From Bradyrhizobium ottawaense (GTDB lineage Bacteria > Pseudomonadota > Alphaproteobacteria > Rhizobiales > Xanthobacteraceae), in contig NZ_CP029425.2 of NCBI RefSeq assembly GCF_002278135.3, forward strand, positions 3,696,001-3,760,000: 64,000 nucleotides of DNA, written 5' to 3'. A model generated the notes under the pieces. That model saw nothing but the letters and a program-made list of their open reading frames with translations, did no database searches and was not told where the DNA came from. The translations under genes were made by a program, and so were the position numbers. Position 1 is the stretch's first letter; each line of letters opens with the position of its first letter. Of this stretch, positions 11,002-19,880 are shown one piece after another.

Positions 11002-11895
11002 TCAGCCGCGCATCTCGACCCCGGCCCACTCCTCGAGCACCTTGGCGATCGAGGTGAAGTCGGATGAGGCGCCGTATTTGGCGTTGGTGATCGCGAGCAT
11101 CTGCCGCACCACCGCGCCGCAGACCATCGGCACGCCCATGGCCTCGGCCTCGTCCACGCAGAGACGAACGTCCTTGTAGGAGAGGCCGGTGGCGAAGCCG
11201 AAATCGAAGGTACCGGGCAGCACCGCGCGGGGGAATTTGTCTTCGGAGGCGCTGTTGCGGCCGCTGCTGGCGTTGATGATGTCGATCAGCACCTTGGCAT
11301 TGACGCCGCCCTTGACGCCCATCGCGACGGCTTCCGAGGTGATCACGAGGGCTGCGGCCGCCATCAGGTTGTTGGCGAGCTTAGCCGTCTGCGCCACGCC
11401 GGGCTTGTCGCCGGTGTAGAACAGCTTGCCAAAGTTCTTCAGGATCGGCTGCACGATGTCGTAAGTCGCCTGCGGGCACGAGACCATCACCGCCAGCGTG
11501 CCGTTGACGGCGCCCTTGATGCCGCCGCTCACGGGCGCATCGACCAGGGTCATCCCCTTGGCCTTCAAGCCTTCCGCAACGAGCTTCGCAGCGCCTGGAC
11601 CCGACGTCGAGAGATCGATGACGATCTTCGCACGGTTGCCGCTGCCGATGCCGTCCTGGCCGAGCGCAACGGCCTTGACGATGTCGGGCGTCGGCAGGCT
11701 GGCGAGCACGATGTCGGAGCGTGAGGCGACGTCGGCCGGCGAGCTGGCGAGGAGCGCGCCACGCTTGACCAGCGGCTGAGTCGCCTCGGCCTGCGTGTCA
11801 TAGACGACGAGCGAATAGCCCGCGTCCATCAATCGTCCCGCCATCGGACCGCCCATGCGGCCCGTGCCGATTACGCCGAGAATCTCTCCCGCCAT
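11002..11895 (-). CDS. 3-hydroxyisobutyrate/tartronate-semialdehyde dehydrogenase-family oxidoreductase
   Basis: Starting at 11895 the protein has 297 residues. The dinucleotide motif GTGRMG is at 10-15, the substrate loop DAPVSGG at 119-125 and the catalytic lysine in AKLANN (K172), all diagnostic of beta-hydroxyacid dehydrogenases. The upstream extension to 12060 would run through the promoter region and is not supported. It is the first gene of the leftward arm, so it is expected to respond directly to the operator at 12033-12043. It probably interconverts a beta-hydroxy acid and a semialdehyde. Confidence 0.9.
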   Translation of the reverse strand: MAGEILGVIGTGRMGGPMAGRLMDAGYSLVVYDTQAEATQPLVKRGALLASSPADVASRSDIVLASLPTPDIVKAVALGQDGIGSGNRAKIVIDLSTSGPGAAKLVAEGLKAKGMTLVDAPVSGGIKGAVNGTLAVMVSCPQATYDIVQPILKNFGKLFYTGDKPGVAQTAKLANNLMAAAALVITSEAVAMGVKGGVNAKVLIDIINASSGRNSASEDKFPRAVLPGTFDFGFATGLSYKDVRLCVDEAEAMGVPMVCGAVVRQMLAITNAKYGASSDFTSIAKVLEEWAGVEMRG

Positions 11896-12022
11896 CGTCT
11901 GCTCCCTGTCGCGCGATCCCGTGACGGGCGCGCCTTCTTGATCTCGTTGGTCGATCGTCATCGCCGGCCGGCCGTCTCGGCCGCCGTCGTCGTGGCAGCG
12001 GGGTCCCGCGCCAACGGGCCGG

Positions 12023-12060
12023 ATTGTTATGATTGTCAGACAAGCTGTCAAGCATAACAT
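12023..12060. promoter_or_regulatory. Divergent promoter region with GntR-type operator
   Basis: The palindrome TTGTCAGACAA (12033-12043) fits the TnGTnnnACnA form bound by GntR/FCD regulators. An outer perfect inverted repeat TGTTATG / CATAACA flanks it (12025-12031 and 12053-12059). Rightward, TTGTCA (12033-12038) and TAACAT (12055-12060) with a 16-nt spacer make a fair sigma-70 promoter for 12124-15446. Leftward, TTGACA (12051 to 12046) lies 17 nt before a weak AACAAT (12028 to 12023). A repressor bound here would block both arms. Binding is inferred. Confidence 0.6.
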
Positions 12061-12123
12061 CTGGGGTCGACAGTTTGCCGCGGATCGGCATAAGGTTCGA
12101 ACAAAACGAGGAAGACGCCCCGC

Positions 12124-13479
12124 GTGCCGCCAGTCCCAATTCCGAGTGTGAGCAAGACGCTCGCCGATTTCGTCGCTGCCTCGTCATGGACGGACGTCGA
12201 GGCGCAGAGCCTTGAGGCGCGGCGATCGATTCTCAATTTCTTCGCGACGGCGCTCGGCTCCGCGCGCGATCCTGTCGTGATCGCGGCGATGCGCACGCTG
12301 TCGCCGTTCACCGGGGCCGCGACATCGACGGTCATCGGTCACTCGCAGCCGATGGATGCGTTGTGTGCATCATTTCTCAATGCCATCTCGGCCAATCTGC
12401 TCGACTTCGACGACACCCATCCCGAGACAATCATTCATCCGGCCGCGCCGGTTGCCGCGCCGATATTGGCGCTTTCGGAGATGCGCAAACTGTCGGGGCG
12501 GGATGTCTTGACCGCGTTTATTCTCGGCGTGGATGTGGAGTGCCGCATCGGCAATGCAGTCTCGCCGCGCCACTACGCGCGCGGCTGGCACATCACCTCG
12601 ACCTGCGGGATTTTTGGCGCGGCGGCGGCGTGCGCGAAACTATTGGGCCTGCCCGCTGCGGGAATCGCAAACGCGATCGGGCTTGCGGCCAGCCAGTCGG
12701 CGGGCAATGTCGAGAACCTGCCCAGTGCCGCCAAGAATGTCAGCGTGGGCAATGCGGCTCGGAACGGATTGTTCGCGGCACTGCTGGCGCAGCAGGGCTA
12801 CGAGGCATCGCCCCGCGCCATCGAGGGTCCGCTGGGCTGGGCGCGCACCATGGGTGACGAGCCCGATATTGCTCGCCTGCTCGACGGTCTCGGCAAGACC
12901 TGGGAGATTGCGAAGAACACCTACAAGCCGTATCCCGCCGGCATTGTCTTTCACGCGGTGATCGACGCCTGCCTCTCATTGCGCCAGCGCATCGGCGGGC
13001 GGGTCGACCAGATCGAGTTGGTGACGGTGCAGGGCTCGGCGCTGCTGCTGGCGCGCGGCGATCGCCCGGTCAATAACGAGCGCGATGCGCGCGTCAGCAT
13101 CCATCATTGCGTGGCTTGCGGATTATTGCTCGGCACGGCCGGGGTCGCCGAATTCACGCATGAGACGGTGGTCCGGCCCGACATCGCGCAGCTGCGGCAG
13201 AAGGTGAGGGCGGTGCTCGATGGCGCGATGCCGGATGGCGCCGCACGCGTGACGTTGCGCCTGTCGTCCGGTGAGGTCCTCACCGAGACCGTGATCGCGC
13301 CGCGTGGCAGTCTCGCCGCGCCGCTCACAGATCGCGACCTCGAGGCCAAGCTGCGCGAGGCCATGCGGACAGGTCGAAGCGATTGGGATGCGGACCGCGT
13401 CATCGACGCAATCTGGCGGCTCGATTCGGTCGACGACGTCGGCAATCTCCTGCAATCGCTGCGACCGGCATCGCGCTAA
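12124..13479 (+). CDS. MmgE/PrpD-family protein (second copy)
   Basis: This 451-residue protein begins at a GTG and has the MmgE/PrpD family pattern, including NLLDFDDTHPETIIHPAAP (about residues 93-111), where the DDTH block is characteristic, and the KPYPAGIVFHAVIDA block near 276-290. It is the first gene of the rightward arm, about 64 nt downstream of the predicted promoter. Together with the first copy it points to a pathway using two hydration, dehydration or decarboxylation steps. It is too divergent from its counterpart to be a recent duplicate. Confidence 0.87.
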   Translation: MPPVPIPSVSKTLADFVAASSWTDVEAQSLEARRSILNFFATALGSARDPVVIAAMRTLSPFTGAATSTVIGHSQPMDALCASFLNAISANLLDFDDTHPETIIHPAAPVAAPILALSEMRKLSGRDVLTAFILGVDVECRIGNAVSPRHYARGWHITSTCGIFGAAAACAKLLGLPAAGIANAIGLAASQSAGNVENLPSAAKNVSVGNAARNGLFAALLAQQGYEASPRAIEGPLGWARTMGDEPDIARLLDGLGKTWEIAKNTYKPYPAGIVFHAVIDACLSLRQRIGGRVDQIELVTVQGSALLLARGDRPVNNERDARVSIHHCVACGLLLGTAGVAEFTHETVVRPDIAQLRQKVRAVLDGAMPDGAARVTLRLSSGEVLTETVIAPRGSLAAPLTDRDLEAKLREAMRTGRSDWDADRVIDAIWRLDSVDDVGNLLQSLRPASR

Positions 13480-13522
13480 TCAACTTCCAACTCAACTCTC
13501 TCAAGACCTGAAAGGGACGATC

Positions 13523-13912
13523 ATGAGCAAGACCGAACTGTTCGAAAAGGGCCTCAAAGTTCGTAAAGAGGTGCTCGGCGAGGACTACGTCAACAAGTCG
13601 ATTGCCGGGGCCGACGAGTTCACGCGCACCATGGCGGAATGGTCGACCGAATTCTGCTGGGGTGCCCTGTGGACGCGGCCCGGCGTCGACCGGCGCACGC
13701 GCTCGATCGTCAATCTGGCGATGCTCGGCGCACTGAACCGGCCGCACGAGCTGAAGCTGCACGTCAAGGGCGCCCTGAAGAACGGGCTGACCAAGGAGGA
13801 GATCAAGGAGATCCTGCTCCAGGTCGCGGTCTATTGCGGCGTTCCCGCCGGCATCGACGCCTTCCGCAATGCGCGCGAGGCCTTCAACGAGGTTGACGCG
13901 GCGGGTTCCTGA
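13523..13912 (+). CDS. Carboxymuconolactone decarboxylase-family protein (PcaC-like, second copy)
   Basis: Starting at 13523, which has AAAGGGA about 10 nt upstream, the protein has 129 residues. It aligns closely with the leftward-arm copy at 3109-3489, sharing NLAM, ALNRPHELK and a CGVPAGIDAFRNA tail. The longer upstream reading is the tail of the previous gene in another frame. The similarity suggests duplication within the cluster, perhaps for two stereoisomers or for assembly of a heteromer. It is spaced 43 nt after the PrpD gene and 9 nt before the hydrolase gene. Confidence 0.88.
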   Translation: MSKTELFEKGLKVRKEVLGEDYVNKSIAGADEFTRTMAEWSTEFCWGALWTRPGVDRRTRSIVNLAMLGALNRPHELKLHVKGALKNGLTKEEIKEILLQVAVYCGVPAGIDAFRNAREAFNEVDAAGS

Positions 13913-13921
13913 GCAACTCCC

Positions 13922-14728
13922 ATGGCAGACCCGGACTACGAGCTGTTTGCGATCCGCTACGCGACACGGGATGCGCAGCGGAGCGAGCACTTCATCGGCG
14001 GCGATCCGCATGACGGACCGATGCCGATGGACTATTTCGTGTGGCTGGCGCGGGGAGGCGGGCGCAGCTTCGTCATCGACACCGGCTTCAACGCGGAAGT
14101 GGCCAGGCAGCGCCGGCGGAATTTCCTGCGTTGCCCGGTCGAGACGCTTGCCGCGTTCGATATCGACCCTGCCGACGTCGGGGATGTGATCCTCACGCAT
14201 CTGCACTACGACCATGTCGGTAATTTCGACCGGTTTCCGAACGCGCGATTTCATCTGCAGGAGCGCGAGCTCGCCTACGCCACCGGGCGCTATATGCAAT
14301 ATCCGCGGCTGTCGCATTCGTTCGAGGTCGAGGACGTCTGCGGGATCGTGCGGCTGAATTACGCGCGCCGGGTGCTGTTCTACGACGGCGATGCCGAGAT
14401 TGCGCCCGGCCTGACGGTGCATGTGGCCGGCGGCCATTCCGCCGGTCTTCAATTCGTCCGCGTCAACACACGCCGCGGCCCTGTCGTGCTCGCCTCCGAC
14501 GTCAGTCATTTCTACGAGAACATGACCAGCGAGCGTCCGTTCACGACGGCGTTTCATGTCGGCGACATGCTTGTCGGCTTCGACAAGCTGCGCGCCGCGG
14601 CGCCTGACGCGGACCACATCGTCCCCGGCCATGATCCGCTCGTCATGAAGCTCTACCCGGCGCCAGGCCCGGAGCTGAATGGGATTGCGGTTCGCCTCGA
14701 CGTGGCGCCGACCGCAACGCCGGCGTAA
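13922..14728 (+). CDS. MBL-fold metallo-hydrolase, N-acyl-homoserine-lactonase-like
   Basis: The 268-residue protein has the metallo-beta-lactamase motif HLHYDHVG (H93, H95, D97, H98), then H172, D193 and H237 as the remaining zinc ligands. Motif spacing and the N-terminal layout resemble the AttM/AiiA lactonase branch. In this operon, next to a carboxymuconolactone-decarboxylase-like gene, opening of a pathway lactone is the simplest role; quorum quenching is an alternative that the sequence cannot exclude. It starts 9 nt after the CMD-like stop, which suggests co-translation. Confidence 0.85.
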   Translation: MADPDYELFAIRYATRDAQRSEHFIGGDPHDGPMPMDYFVWLARGGGRSFVIDTGFNAEVARQRRRNFLRCPVETLAAFDIDPADVGDVILTHLHYDHVGNFDRFPNARFHLQERELAYATGRYMQYPRLSHSFEVEDVCGIVRLNYARRVLFYDGDAEIAPGLTVHVAGGHSAGLQFVRVNTRRGPVVLASDVSHFYENMTSERPFTTAFHVGDMLVGFDKLRAAAPDADHIVPGHDPLVMKLYPAPGPELNGIAVRLDVAPTATPA

Positions 14729-14837
14729 CCGCGCGTCGCGGGTTCCAAGTCTGCCTCTGCACCGCGGCGGTTCGGAACCAAAGCCTTCGCCTTCGCATTC
14801 GCAATGGATCGCCGAATGCGCTTGATGGTGGAGGACG

Positions 14838-15446
14838 ATGAGGGACAGCACGTCGGAAGTGGCCGAGATCAGGGAGGCCGTTCACCTCTGCATCGACATG
14901 CAGAACATTTTCGCCCCCGGCGGTCTGTGGGCGACGCCGTGGATGGATCGTGTTCTGCCGACGATCGCCTCGATCGTTGCGCGCCACCAGGCCAGAACCA
15001 TCTTCACGCGCTTCATCACGCCGCAGGATCCGGAAGATCGCCCGGGCCAGTGGCAGAGCTATTTTCATCGCTGGAGCCAGGCCACGCGCAAGCATCTGCC
15101 GCCATCCGCGCTCGAGCTCGTGCCCGCACTGAGCAAGTTCGTTCCGCCGGCTGCAATGATCGACAAGCCGGCCTATTCCGCATTCAGCAATCCCGCCCTC
15201 GCAGGCCGGCTGACCGACAAGAACGTCGGCACGGTCGTGATCTCGGGCGCCGAGACGGACGTCTGCGTGCTCTCGACGGTCCTGAGCGCGGTCGATCTCG
15301 GCTTCAGGGTCGTCATCGTCGAGGACGCCTTGTGCAGTTCGTCCGACGTCGGGCACGACGCGCTCATGACGATGTACCGCACCCGCTTTCACGGCCAGGT
15401 CGACCTGGTGACAACGGAAGAACTGGCCGAGTTCTGGCGGGAGTAG
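14838..15446 (+). CDS. Isochorismatase-like cysteine hydrolase
   Basis: The 202-residue protein shows the complete catalytic triad of the cysteine hydrolase family: D20 in CIDMQ, K110 in IDKPAYSAF and C143 in ETDVCVLS. Members include N-carbamoylsarcosine amidase, maleamate amidohydrolase, nicotinamidase and ureidoacrylate hydrolase, so release of ammonia from an amide is likely. A GGAGG precedes the start at a suitable distance. It is the last gene of the rightward arm, 109 nt after the lactonase-like gene. Its presence hints that the imported compound may contain an amide or carbamoyl group. Confidence 0.87.
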   Translation: MRDSTSEVAEIREAVHLCIDMQNIFAPGGLWATPWMDRVLPTIASIVARHQARTIFTRFITPQDPEDRPGQWQSYFHRWSQATRKHLPPSALELVPALSKFVPPAAMIDKPAYSAFSNPALAGRLTDKNVGTVVISGAETDVCVLSTVLSAVDLGFRVVIVEDALCSSSDVGHDALMTMYRTRFHGQVDLVTTEELAEFWRE

Positions 15447-15458
15447 GGGGCGATCCGC

Positions 15459-16634
15459 TCAATTGACGTTGTCGGCGAGCATGTTGCGGACGGCCGTGGC
15501 GACGGCCGAAATGCCGCTCGCATCGTGCATCAGCGCGATCTCGCCCTGCTGGGCGTGGCGAATGGCATGCGCCATGACGCGTAGCCGTGGGTCTCCGCCA
15601 CTGCGCCACATCCGGTCGGCCATCCTGGCCGCGCCCATGTGATGCTTGCTCATGCTCTCGACGAACACCGCATCGAACCGGTCCGCCGGCGCGGCCTTGA
15701 CCTGTCGCATCTCGGCCTGAGCCAGGAAGCCCGGCATGGCGGCACGCTCTTCGGTGCTGCAGTCGGGCATCTCCGTGTCGAACCAGCTCAGCCACCAGTT
15801 CTCGAAAATCCTGATCTCGCCGGCCTGGCTCGCGACCATCAGCATCGCGAGCTTGCGCAGATGCGGGCCCTGGGCGCGCTCCACGGCGATCCGGGCCAGC
15901 TCGATACCCTGGGCATGATGCGCCGTCATGTGACGGATATAGGTCTGGTCCGCATCCCTGTCGCGGCCCATCCAGGGCGGCTCGTAGCCGTGGCTGCCGA
16001 ACAACGCGATCGCGCCGAGCAGCGCCACCACGACCAGCGCACCGGTGATCCAGGCATTGGTGAAACGGATGTCGCGCTCGGCTGCAGCGCCGCGCCTCCA
16101 GCGCAACCGGGCGAACAGAGGATACATCAGGGCCGAGGTGCCATGAACGAGCAGACCGATCCAATAGGGCTGCTGCAGCGTGAACAGCGGCTGCCAGAAC
16201 GGAAACAGCGGCACCAGCACGAACCACTCCGTGGCTGACGAGAACGCGGCCCAGGGCAGCGCGAGCAGCAGGATGGTCGCCGGCCGCAAGTCGGCGGTCC
16301 AGCGTCCGAGCACACCGAAGAACACCAGCGCCCAGGAAAAATCCGCCCATTGATGAAAGGCGATCCCGGTCAGGATCGCGCTCCATGACGGCTCTGCGCT
16401 GATCGCCCAGTCGCGCGCGGGAATGGCAGCGACCGTCATCCAGTCGACCGCGGCATCGCGGCCGATCCGGGCGGCGAAGAGCTGGCTGACGATGGTCGAG
16501 AAGGTGCTGCTGATCAGGCCGAGCGCGACGGCGGCAATCCAGCGCGAACGTCGTCGTCGCCCCTTGACCCGCGACAGGCCTTCGTCGGTGCGCCGCACTG
16601 CATTGGCAAGTGCTGGTCGCGGCTCTGCGTTCAC
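15459..16634 (-). CDS. Membrane protein with C-terminal DUF305 domain
   Basis: The 391-residue protein has four or five hydrophobic segments between residues 30 and 212, then a DUF305 domain (about 230-391). That domain carries HMTAHHAQG (235-243) and the second-repeat HHMGAARMADRMW. DUF305 proteins are usually short secreted four-helix bundles linked to metal or copper handling; fusion to a multi-helix membrane region is less usual. The start is a GTG that overlaps the TGA of the csbD-like gene by 4 nt (GTGA), so the two are translationally coupled. Function is unknown. Confidence 0.8.
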   Translation of the reverse strand: MNAEPRPALANAVRRTDEGLSRVKGRRRRSRWIAAVALGLISSTFSTIVSQLFAARIGRDAAVDWMTVAAIPARDWAISAEPSWSAILTGIAFHQWADFSWALVFFGVLGRWTADLRPATILLLALPWAAFSSATEWFVLVPLFPFWQPLFTLQQPYWIGLLVHGTSALMYPLFARLRWRRGAAAERDIRFTNAWITGALVVVALLGAIALFGSHGYEPPWMGRDRDADQTYIRHMTAHHAQGIELARIAVERAQGPHLRKLAMLMVASQAGEIRIFENWWLSWFDTEMPDCSTEERAAMPGFLAQAEMRQVKAAPADRFDAVFVESMSKHHMGAARMADRMWRSGGDPRLRVMAHAIRHAQQGEIALMHDASGISAVATAVRNMLADNVN

Positions 16635-16810
16635 GTCAGCTGCTTGAGCTTCTTCAGCGGGTTGAGCTTGCTCGGCCTGTCCTGTTCGTCACGGCCGCGC
16701 TCGGCCTCGGCCTTGCCGGCGTCGTGCAGATCCTGGTCGCCGATGATCTCGCCGACGGCTTGTCTGGTCTTGCCGACGATGCGTTGCTGGAGTGCCTTCG
16801 TCTTGCCCAT
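16631..16810 (-). CDS. CsbD-family small stress protein
   Basis: An ATG at 16810 opens a 59-residue frame beginning MGKTKALQQRIVGKTRQAV and ending KKLKQLT. The KTRQAVGEIIGDQDLHDAGKAE core is the CsbD pattern (GKxKEAxGxxTGDxxLxxxGK). CsbD-like proteins are general-stress proteins of unknown mechanism. Two competing frames across the same bases are compositional shadows. The stop overlaps the GTG of the DUF305 gene, making a two-gene operon. A 10-bp-stem hairpin lies in its leader at 16853-16887. Confidence 0.82.
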   Translation of the reverse strand: MGKTKALQQRIVGKTRQAVGEIIGDQDLHDAGKAEAERGRDEQDRPSKLNPLKKLKQLT

Positions 16811-16852
16811 GGCTTGTCTCCGAGGTGACCTGCCTCCAGACCCACGCCGCTA

Positions 16853-16887
16853 ACCCCGGCGCCTGAAGGGGCGGTGAGCGCCGGGGT
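16853..16887. other. Long inverted repeat upstream of csbD-like gene
   Basis: ACCCCGGCGC (16853-16862) and GCGCCGGGGT (16878-16887) form a perfect 10-bp stem with a 15-nt loop. No T-run follows on either strand, so it is not a classical intrinsic terminator. It lies about 43-77 nt upstream of the csbD-like start and could be an mRNA leader structure, or the end of transcripts from the gene at 17057-17590. Confidence 0.45.
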
Positions 16888-17056
16888 CGCGGTTTCGTGC
16901 AGTCTGCCTCCGGCAGGGGGGACGTCGGAGGCGTTGATCAGACTCTCTGGCTCGCGGATGGTTCCTCGCGGCCCTCAGCGCGGATCGAGCACGATGTTCA
17001 CGCCTTCATTGCCCCGGAGCCGTGCTTCACCTCGTCAGGCCTTGGCCGTGCCTTGG

Positions 17057-17590
17057 TCATGCTTTGGCGGGCGCTGCAATCTGCCTGGCCGCTGTTCTGA
17101 CGCTCTCGATGCCCTTGGGGAAGCCGCTGCGGTTCGGATAAAGCTTGCGCCGTGCCTCGCGCGGCGGCCGCCTCGGCTTGGTGTCCTGCGCGGCGCGGTA
17201 GTCGAGCATGGCGATGCCGCCGACCATCAAGAGCGCCAGCGCGATGTTGCCCTTCTTGGGATTGTCGACTGTCAGCCCCGACAGCAGTGCGGCGGCATCG
17301 AGACCGTCGCCGCCGACGCGGGCCCACAGGCCGGCGTTCTTGTCGACCGACAGCGACATGATCCCGGCCAGGATCTCGCGCACGCCGAAGGCGCGGACCA
17401 TGGTCTCATGGCCTTCCATGCCCAGCGTTTCCGTGACGCGTCTCGGCGCGAAGAATTCGACGACGCCAAGTCCGATGCTGAACCAGCCGAGCGCGCGGGC
17501 GAGCTGGTCTTCCGGCCGCTTCAGGCTCGGCCCGCCCTCGACAATCTTCGGGTCGCCCTTGGTGCGGACGATGTTGGAGAAATGAAACAT
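17057..17590 (-). CDS. Small membrane protein of unknown function
   Basis: The start at 17590 gives 177 residues with two or three hydrophobic stretches (ALGWFSIGLGVVEFFAP, VREILAGIMSL, IALALLMVGGIAMLDYRAA) and a basic C-terminal tail. The pattern resembles the membrane segment often annotated next to cyclase/dehydrase-like proteins in rhizobia. It is 11 nt downstream of the zinc alcohol dehydrogenase and surely co-transcribed with it. The same frame stays open upstream through the dehydrogenase gene, but that extension is an overlapping shadow. No function can be assigned. Confidence 0.8.
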   Translation of the reverse strand: MFHFSNIVRTKGDPKIVEGGPSLKRPEDQLARALGWFSIGLGVVEFFAPRRVTETLGMEGHETMVRAFGVREILAGIMSLSVDKNAGLWARVGGDGLDAAALLSGLTVDNPKKGNIALALLMVGGIAMLDYRAAQDTKPRRPPREARRKLYPNRSGFPKGIESVRTAARQIAAPAKA

Positions 17591-17601
17591 GGCTTGCTCC
17601 T

Positions 17602-18777
17602 TCAGGGCCTCAGCACGACCTTGACGCAGGAGTCGCGCTTGTCGCGAAACACCTGGTACATCTCCGGTCCTTGTTCGAGCGGCACGGTGTGGGTGATGAC
17701 GAAGGAGGGATCGATCTCGCCCTCCTCGATGCGGCGGAGCAGATCGTCGGTCCAGCGGTTGACGTGGGTCTGGCCGGTCCGCATCGTCAGGCCCTTGTTC
17801 ATGAATGCGCCCATCGGCAGCATGTCGGACAGGCCGCTGTACACGCCAGGCACCGAGATGATGCCGCCGGGCCGGCAGACATAGATCATCTCGCGCAGCA
17901 CGTGGGGCCGGTCGCTTTCCGCCATCACCATCTGCTTGGCGCGGTCGAGCAGTGTGTCGGGCAGGGAGGCCATCACGTGCGATTCCATGCCGACGCAGTC
18001 GATGCACTTTTCCGGTCCCCTGCCGTCGGTGAGATCGTTCAGCCGCTCCACCACGCTCTCGGTTTCGAAGTTGATGGTGGTGGCGCCGCCGGCTTCCGCC
18101 ATGCTGAGCCGCTCGGGCAGGCAGTCGATCGCGATCACCTGGTTGGCGCCGAGCAGGATGGCGCTGCGGATCGCCATCTGCCCCACGGGACCGCAGCCCC
18201 AGATCGCGACGGTGTCGGTGGGCTCGATGTCGCATTGCACGGCGGCCTGCCAGCCGGTCGGGAAGATGTCGCTGAGGAATAGCAGCTGCTCGTCGGGAAT
18301 GCCCGGTGGCACCTTGATGTGGGTGGCATCGGCATAGGGCACGCGGAGATATTCGGCCTGGCCGCCTGGATAGCCACCGGTCAGATGCGTGTAGCCGAAC
18401 AGGCCGGCCGTCGTGTGTCCGAACACCTTGTCGGCCAGATGGCGCTTGCGGTTGGTGGTCTCGCACACGGAAAAATTGCCGCGCTTGCACTGGTCGCATT
18501 CGCCGCAGATGATCGTGAAGGGCACGACGATGCGGTCGCCCTTCTTCAGCTTGCCGTCGACGCCGGAGCCGACCTCGACCACTTCGCCCATGGTCTCGTG
18601 GCCCATGATGTCACCGGGCAGCATGCCCGGAATGAAATTGTGGAAGAGGTGCAGGTCGGAGCCGCAGATGGCGCAACTCGTGACCTTGATGATGGCGTCG
18701 CGCGGGTCCTGGATCTCCGGATCGGTGACGGTGTCGCAGCGGATGTCCTCCTTGCCGTGCCAAACCAGCGCCTTCAT
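17602..18777 (-). CDS. Zinc-dependent alcohol dehydrogenase, glutathione-independent formaldehyde-dehydrogenase-like
   Basis: This 391-residue MDR-family enzyme has catalytic zinc ligands C38 and H60/E61 (GHETMGEV). The four structural-zinc cysteines are C91, C94, C97 and C105. The nucleotide motif [10 protein letters not shown] lies near 184-193. Length and motifs match the Zn-ADH group that includes glutathione-independent formaldehyde dehydrogenases. It heads a two-gene leftward unit with the small membrane protein and diverges from an SDR gene across a 170-nt intergenic region. A role in aldehyde detoxification is inferred. Confidence 0.9.
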   Translation of the reverse strand: MKALVWHGKEDIRCDTVTDPEIQDPRDAIIKVTSCAICGSDLHLFHNFIPGMLPGDIMGHETMGEVVEVGSGVDGKLKKGDRIVVPFTIICGECDQCKRGNFSVCETTNRKRHLADKVFGHTTAGLFGYTHLTGGYPGGQAEYLRVPYADATHIKVPPGIPDEQLLFLSDIFPTGWQAAVQCDIEPTDTVAIWGCGPVGQMAIRSAILLGANQVIAIDCLPERLSMAEAGGATTINFETESVVERLNDLTDGRGPEKCIDCVGMESHVMASLPDTLLDRAKQMVMAESDRPHVLREMIYVCRPGGIISVPGVYSGLSDMLPMGAFMNKGLTMRTGQTHVNRWTDDLLRRIEEGEIDPSFVITHTVPLEQGPEMYQVFRDKRDSCVKVVLRP

Positions 18778-18947
18778 CGTCCGTCCTCCCGGCTGAACCA
18801 GTTGGCATCTAAGTCGAGGGGTGAACGATGGTTGCTACGCCGCGCAAATTCTTCGCACTGCACCGGCTGGCGCAAATCGCAACGCGGATAGGAACGAGAG
18901 CGCAGGGCAGTGATTGGGCGTGATCAACGTCAAGCGAGGACACGCTC

Positions 18948-19730
18948 ATGCCCGCCAATCAACTCGCAATCGTCACCGGCGCTTCCACCGGTATCGGCCT
19001 GGAACTCGCAAGGTGCTGTGCCCAGGCGGGTTTCAACCTCGTCATCGCGGCTGACGAGCCGATGATCGAGCGGGTGGCGGTCGATCTGCGCAGGCTCGGC
19101 GTCAGCGTGGAGGCCGTTGAAGCCGATCTCGCCACCACCGATGGCGTCGACAGGCTCTGCGCCGCGGTCGGCGACCGGCCGATCGATGCGCTGCTGGCCA
19201 ATGCCGGCGTCGGCCTCGGCAAGGCGTTCCTCGATCAGGACTTTGCCAGGATCAAGCATCTCGTCGACACCAACATCACCGGCACGCTCTATCTGATCCA
19301 TCGCGCCGGCAACGAGATGCTGCGGCGCAAGTCGGGGCGCATCCTGATCACGGGCTCCATCGCCGGCTTCACGCCCGGAAGTTTCCAGGCGGCCTATAAC
19401 GCCAGCAAGGCGTTCCTGGACTCATTCTCCTTCGCGCTACGCGAGGAGCTGCGCGACAGCGGCGTCACCGTCACCTGCCTGATGCCGGGCGCCACCGAGA
19501 CCGAGTTCTTCCGCCGCGCCGACATGATGGACACCAAGGTCGGCACCGAGAAGAAGGACGGCGCGTACGACGTCGCCAAGGCCGGCTTCGATGCGATGCT
19601 GCGCGGCGAGTCCGATGTCGTCACGGGGCTGAAGAACAAGATCCAGACCACGGTTGCCAACGTCACGCCGAACGAGATGCTGGCCAGGCAGCATCGCAAG
19701 ATGGCCGAGCCGGGCACGGCGAAGTCGTAG
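18948..19730 (+). CDS. SDR-family NAD(P)-dependent oxidoreductase
   Basis: The 260-residue protein has TGASTGIG (10-17), NAG at 85-87, S137 and the YNASK active site (Y150, K154). The C-terminal part (AKAGFDAMLRGESDVVTG) resembles the DltE/YqjQ-like SDR branch. It diverges from the zinc alcohol dehydrogenase and may share its regulation. The substrate is unknown. Confidence 0.87.
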   Translation: MPANQLAIVTGASTGIGLELARCCAQAGFNLVIAADEPMIERVAVDLRRLGVSVEAVEADLATTDGVDRLCAAVGDRPIDALLANAGVGLGKAFLDQDFARIKHLVDTNITGTLYLIHRAGNEMLRRKSGRILITGSIAGFTPGSFQAAYNASKAFLDSFSFALREELRDSGVTVTCLMPGATETEFFRRADMMDTKVGTEKKDGAYDVAKAGFDAMLRGESDVVTGLKNKIQTTVANVTPNEMLARQHRKMAEPGTAKS

Positions 19731-19880
19731 AGCGAGGTCGTCGCAATTTCTGCGGCGCTGCGCGGCTGAACGGGCGGACCGGCAAAAGGAGGCAAGCCGA
19801 TTCACATAGCCTCGATTCACATAGCCTAATGCGCGGCGGCCCCGAAGCGGTCACATTGTGTGGGCTGGAAAGGGGCTGCG

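Noticed and set aside
13400..14851. A 483-codon minus-strand frame over the CMD and MBL genes
   Set aside because: The plus strand carries complete catalytic motifs for two known families. The minus frame has none.
17057..18499. Reading the small membrane protein as a 480-residue protein
   Set aside because: The N-terminal 300 residues overlap the zinc alcohol dehydrogenase in another frame and look random. The real start is 17590.
18892..18920. GGAAC upstream of the SDR at 18948 as an EcfG promoter
   Set aside because: The -10 position reads GATT and not CGTT, and the context is not better than chance.
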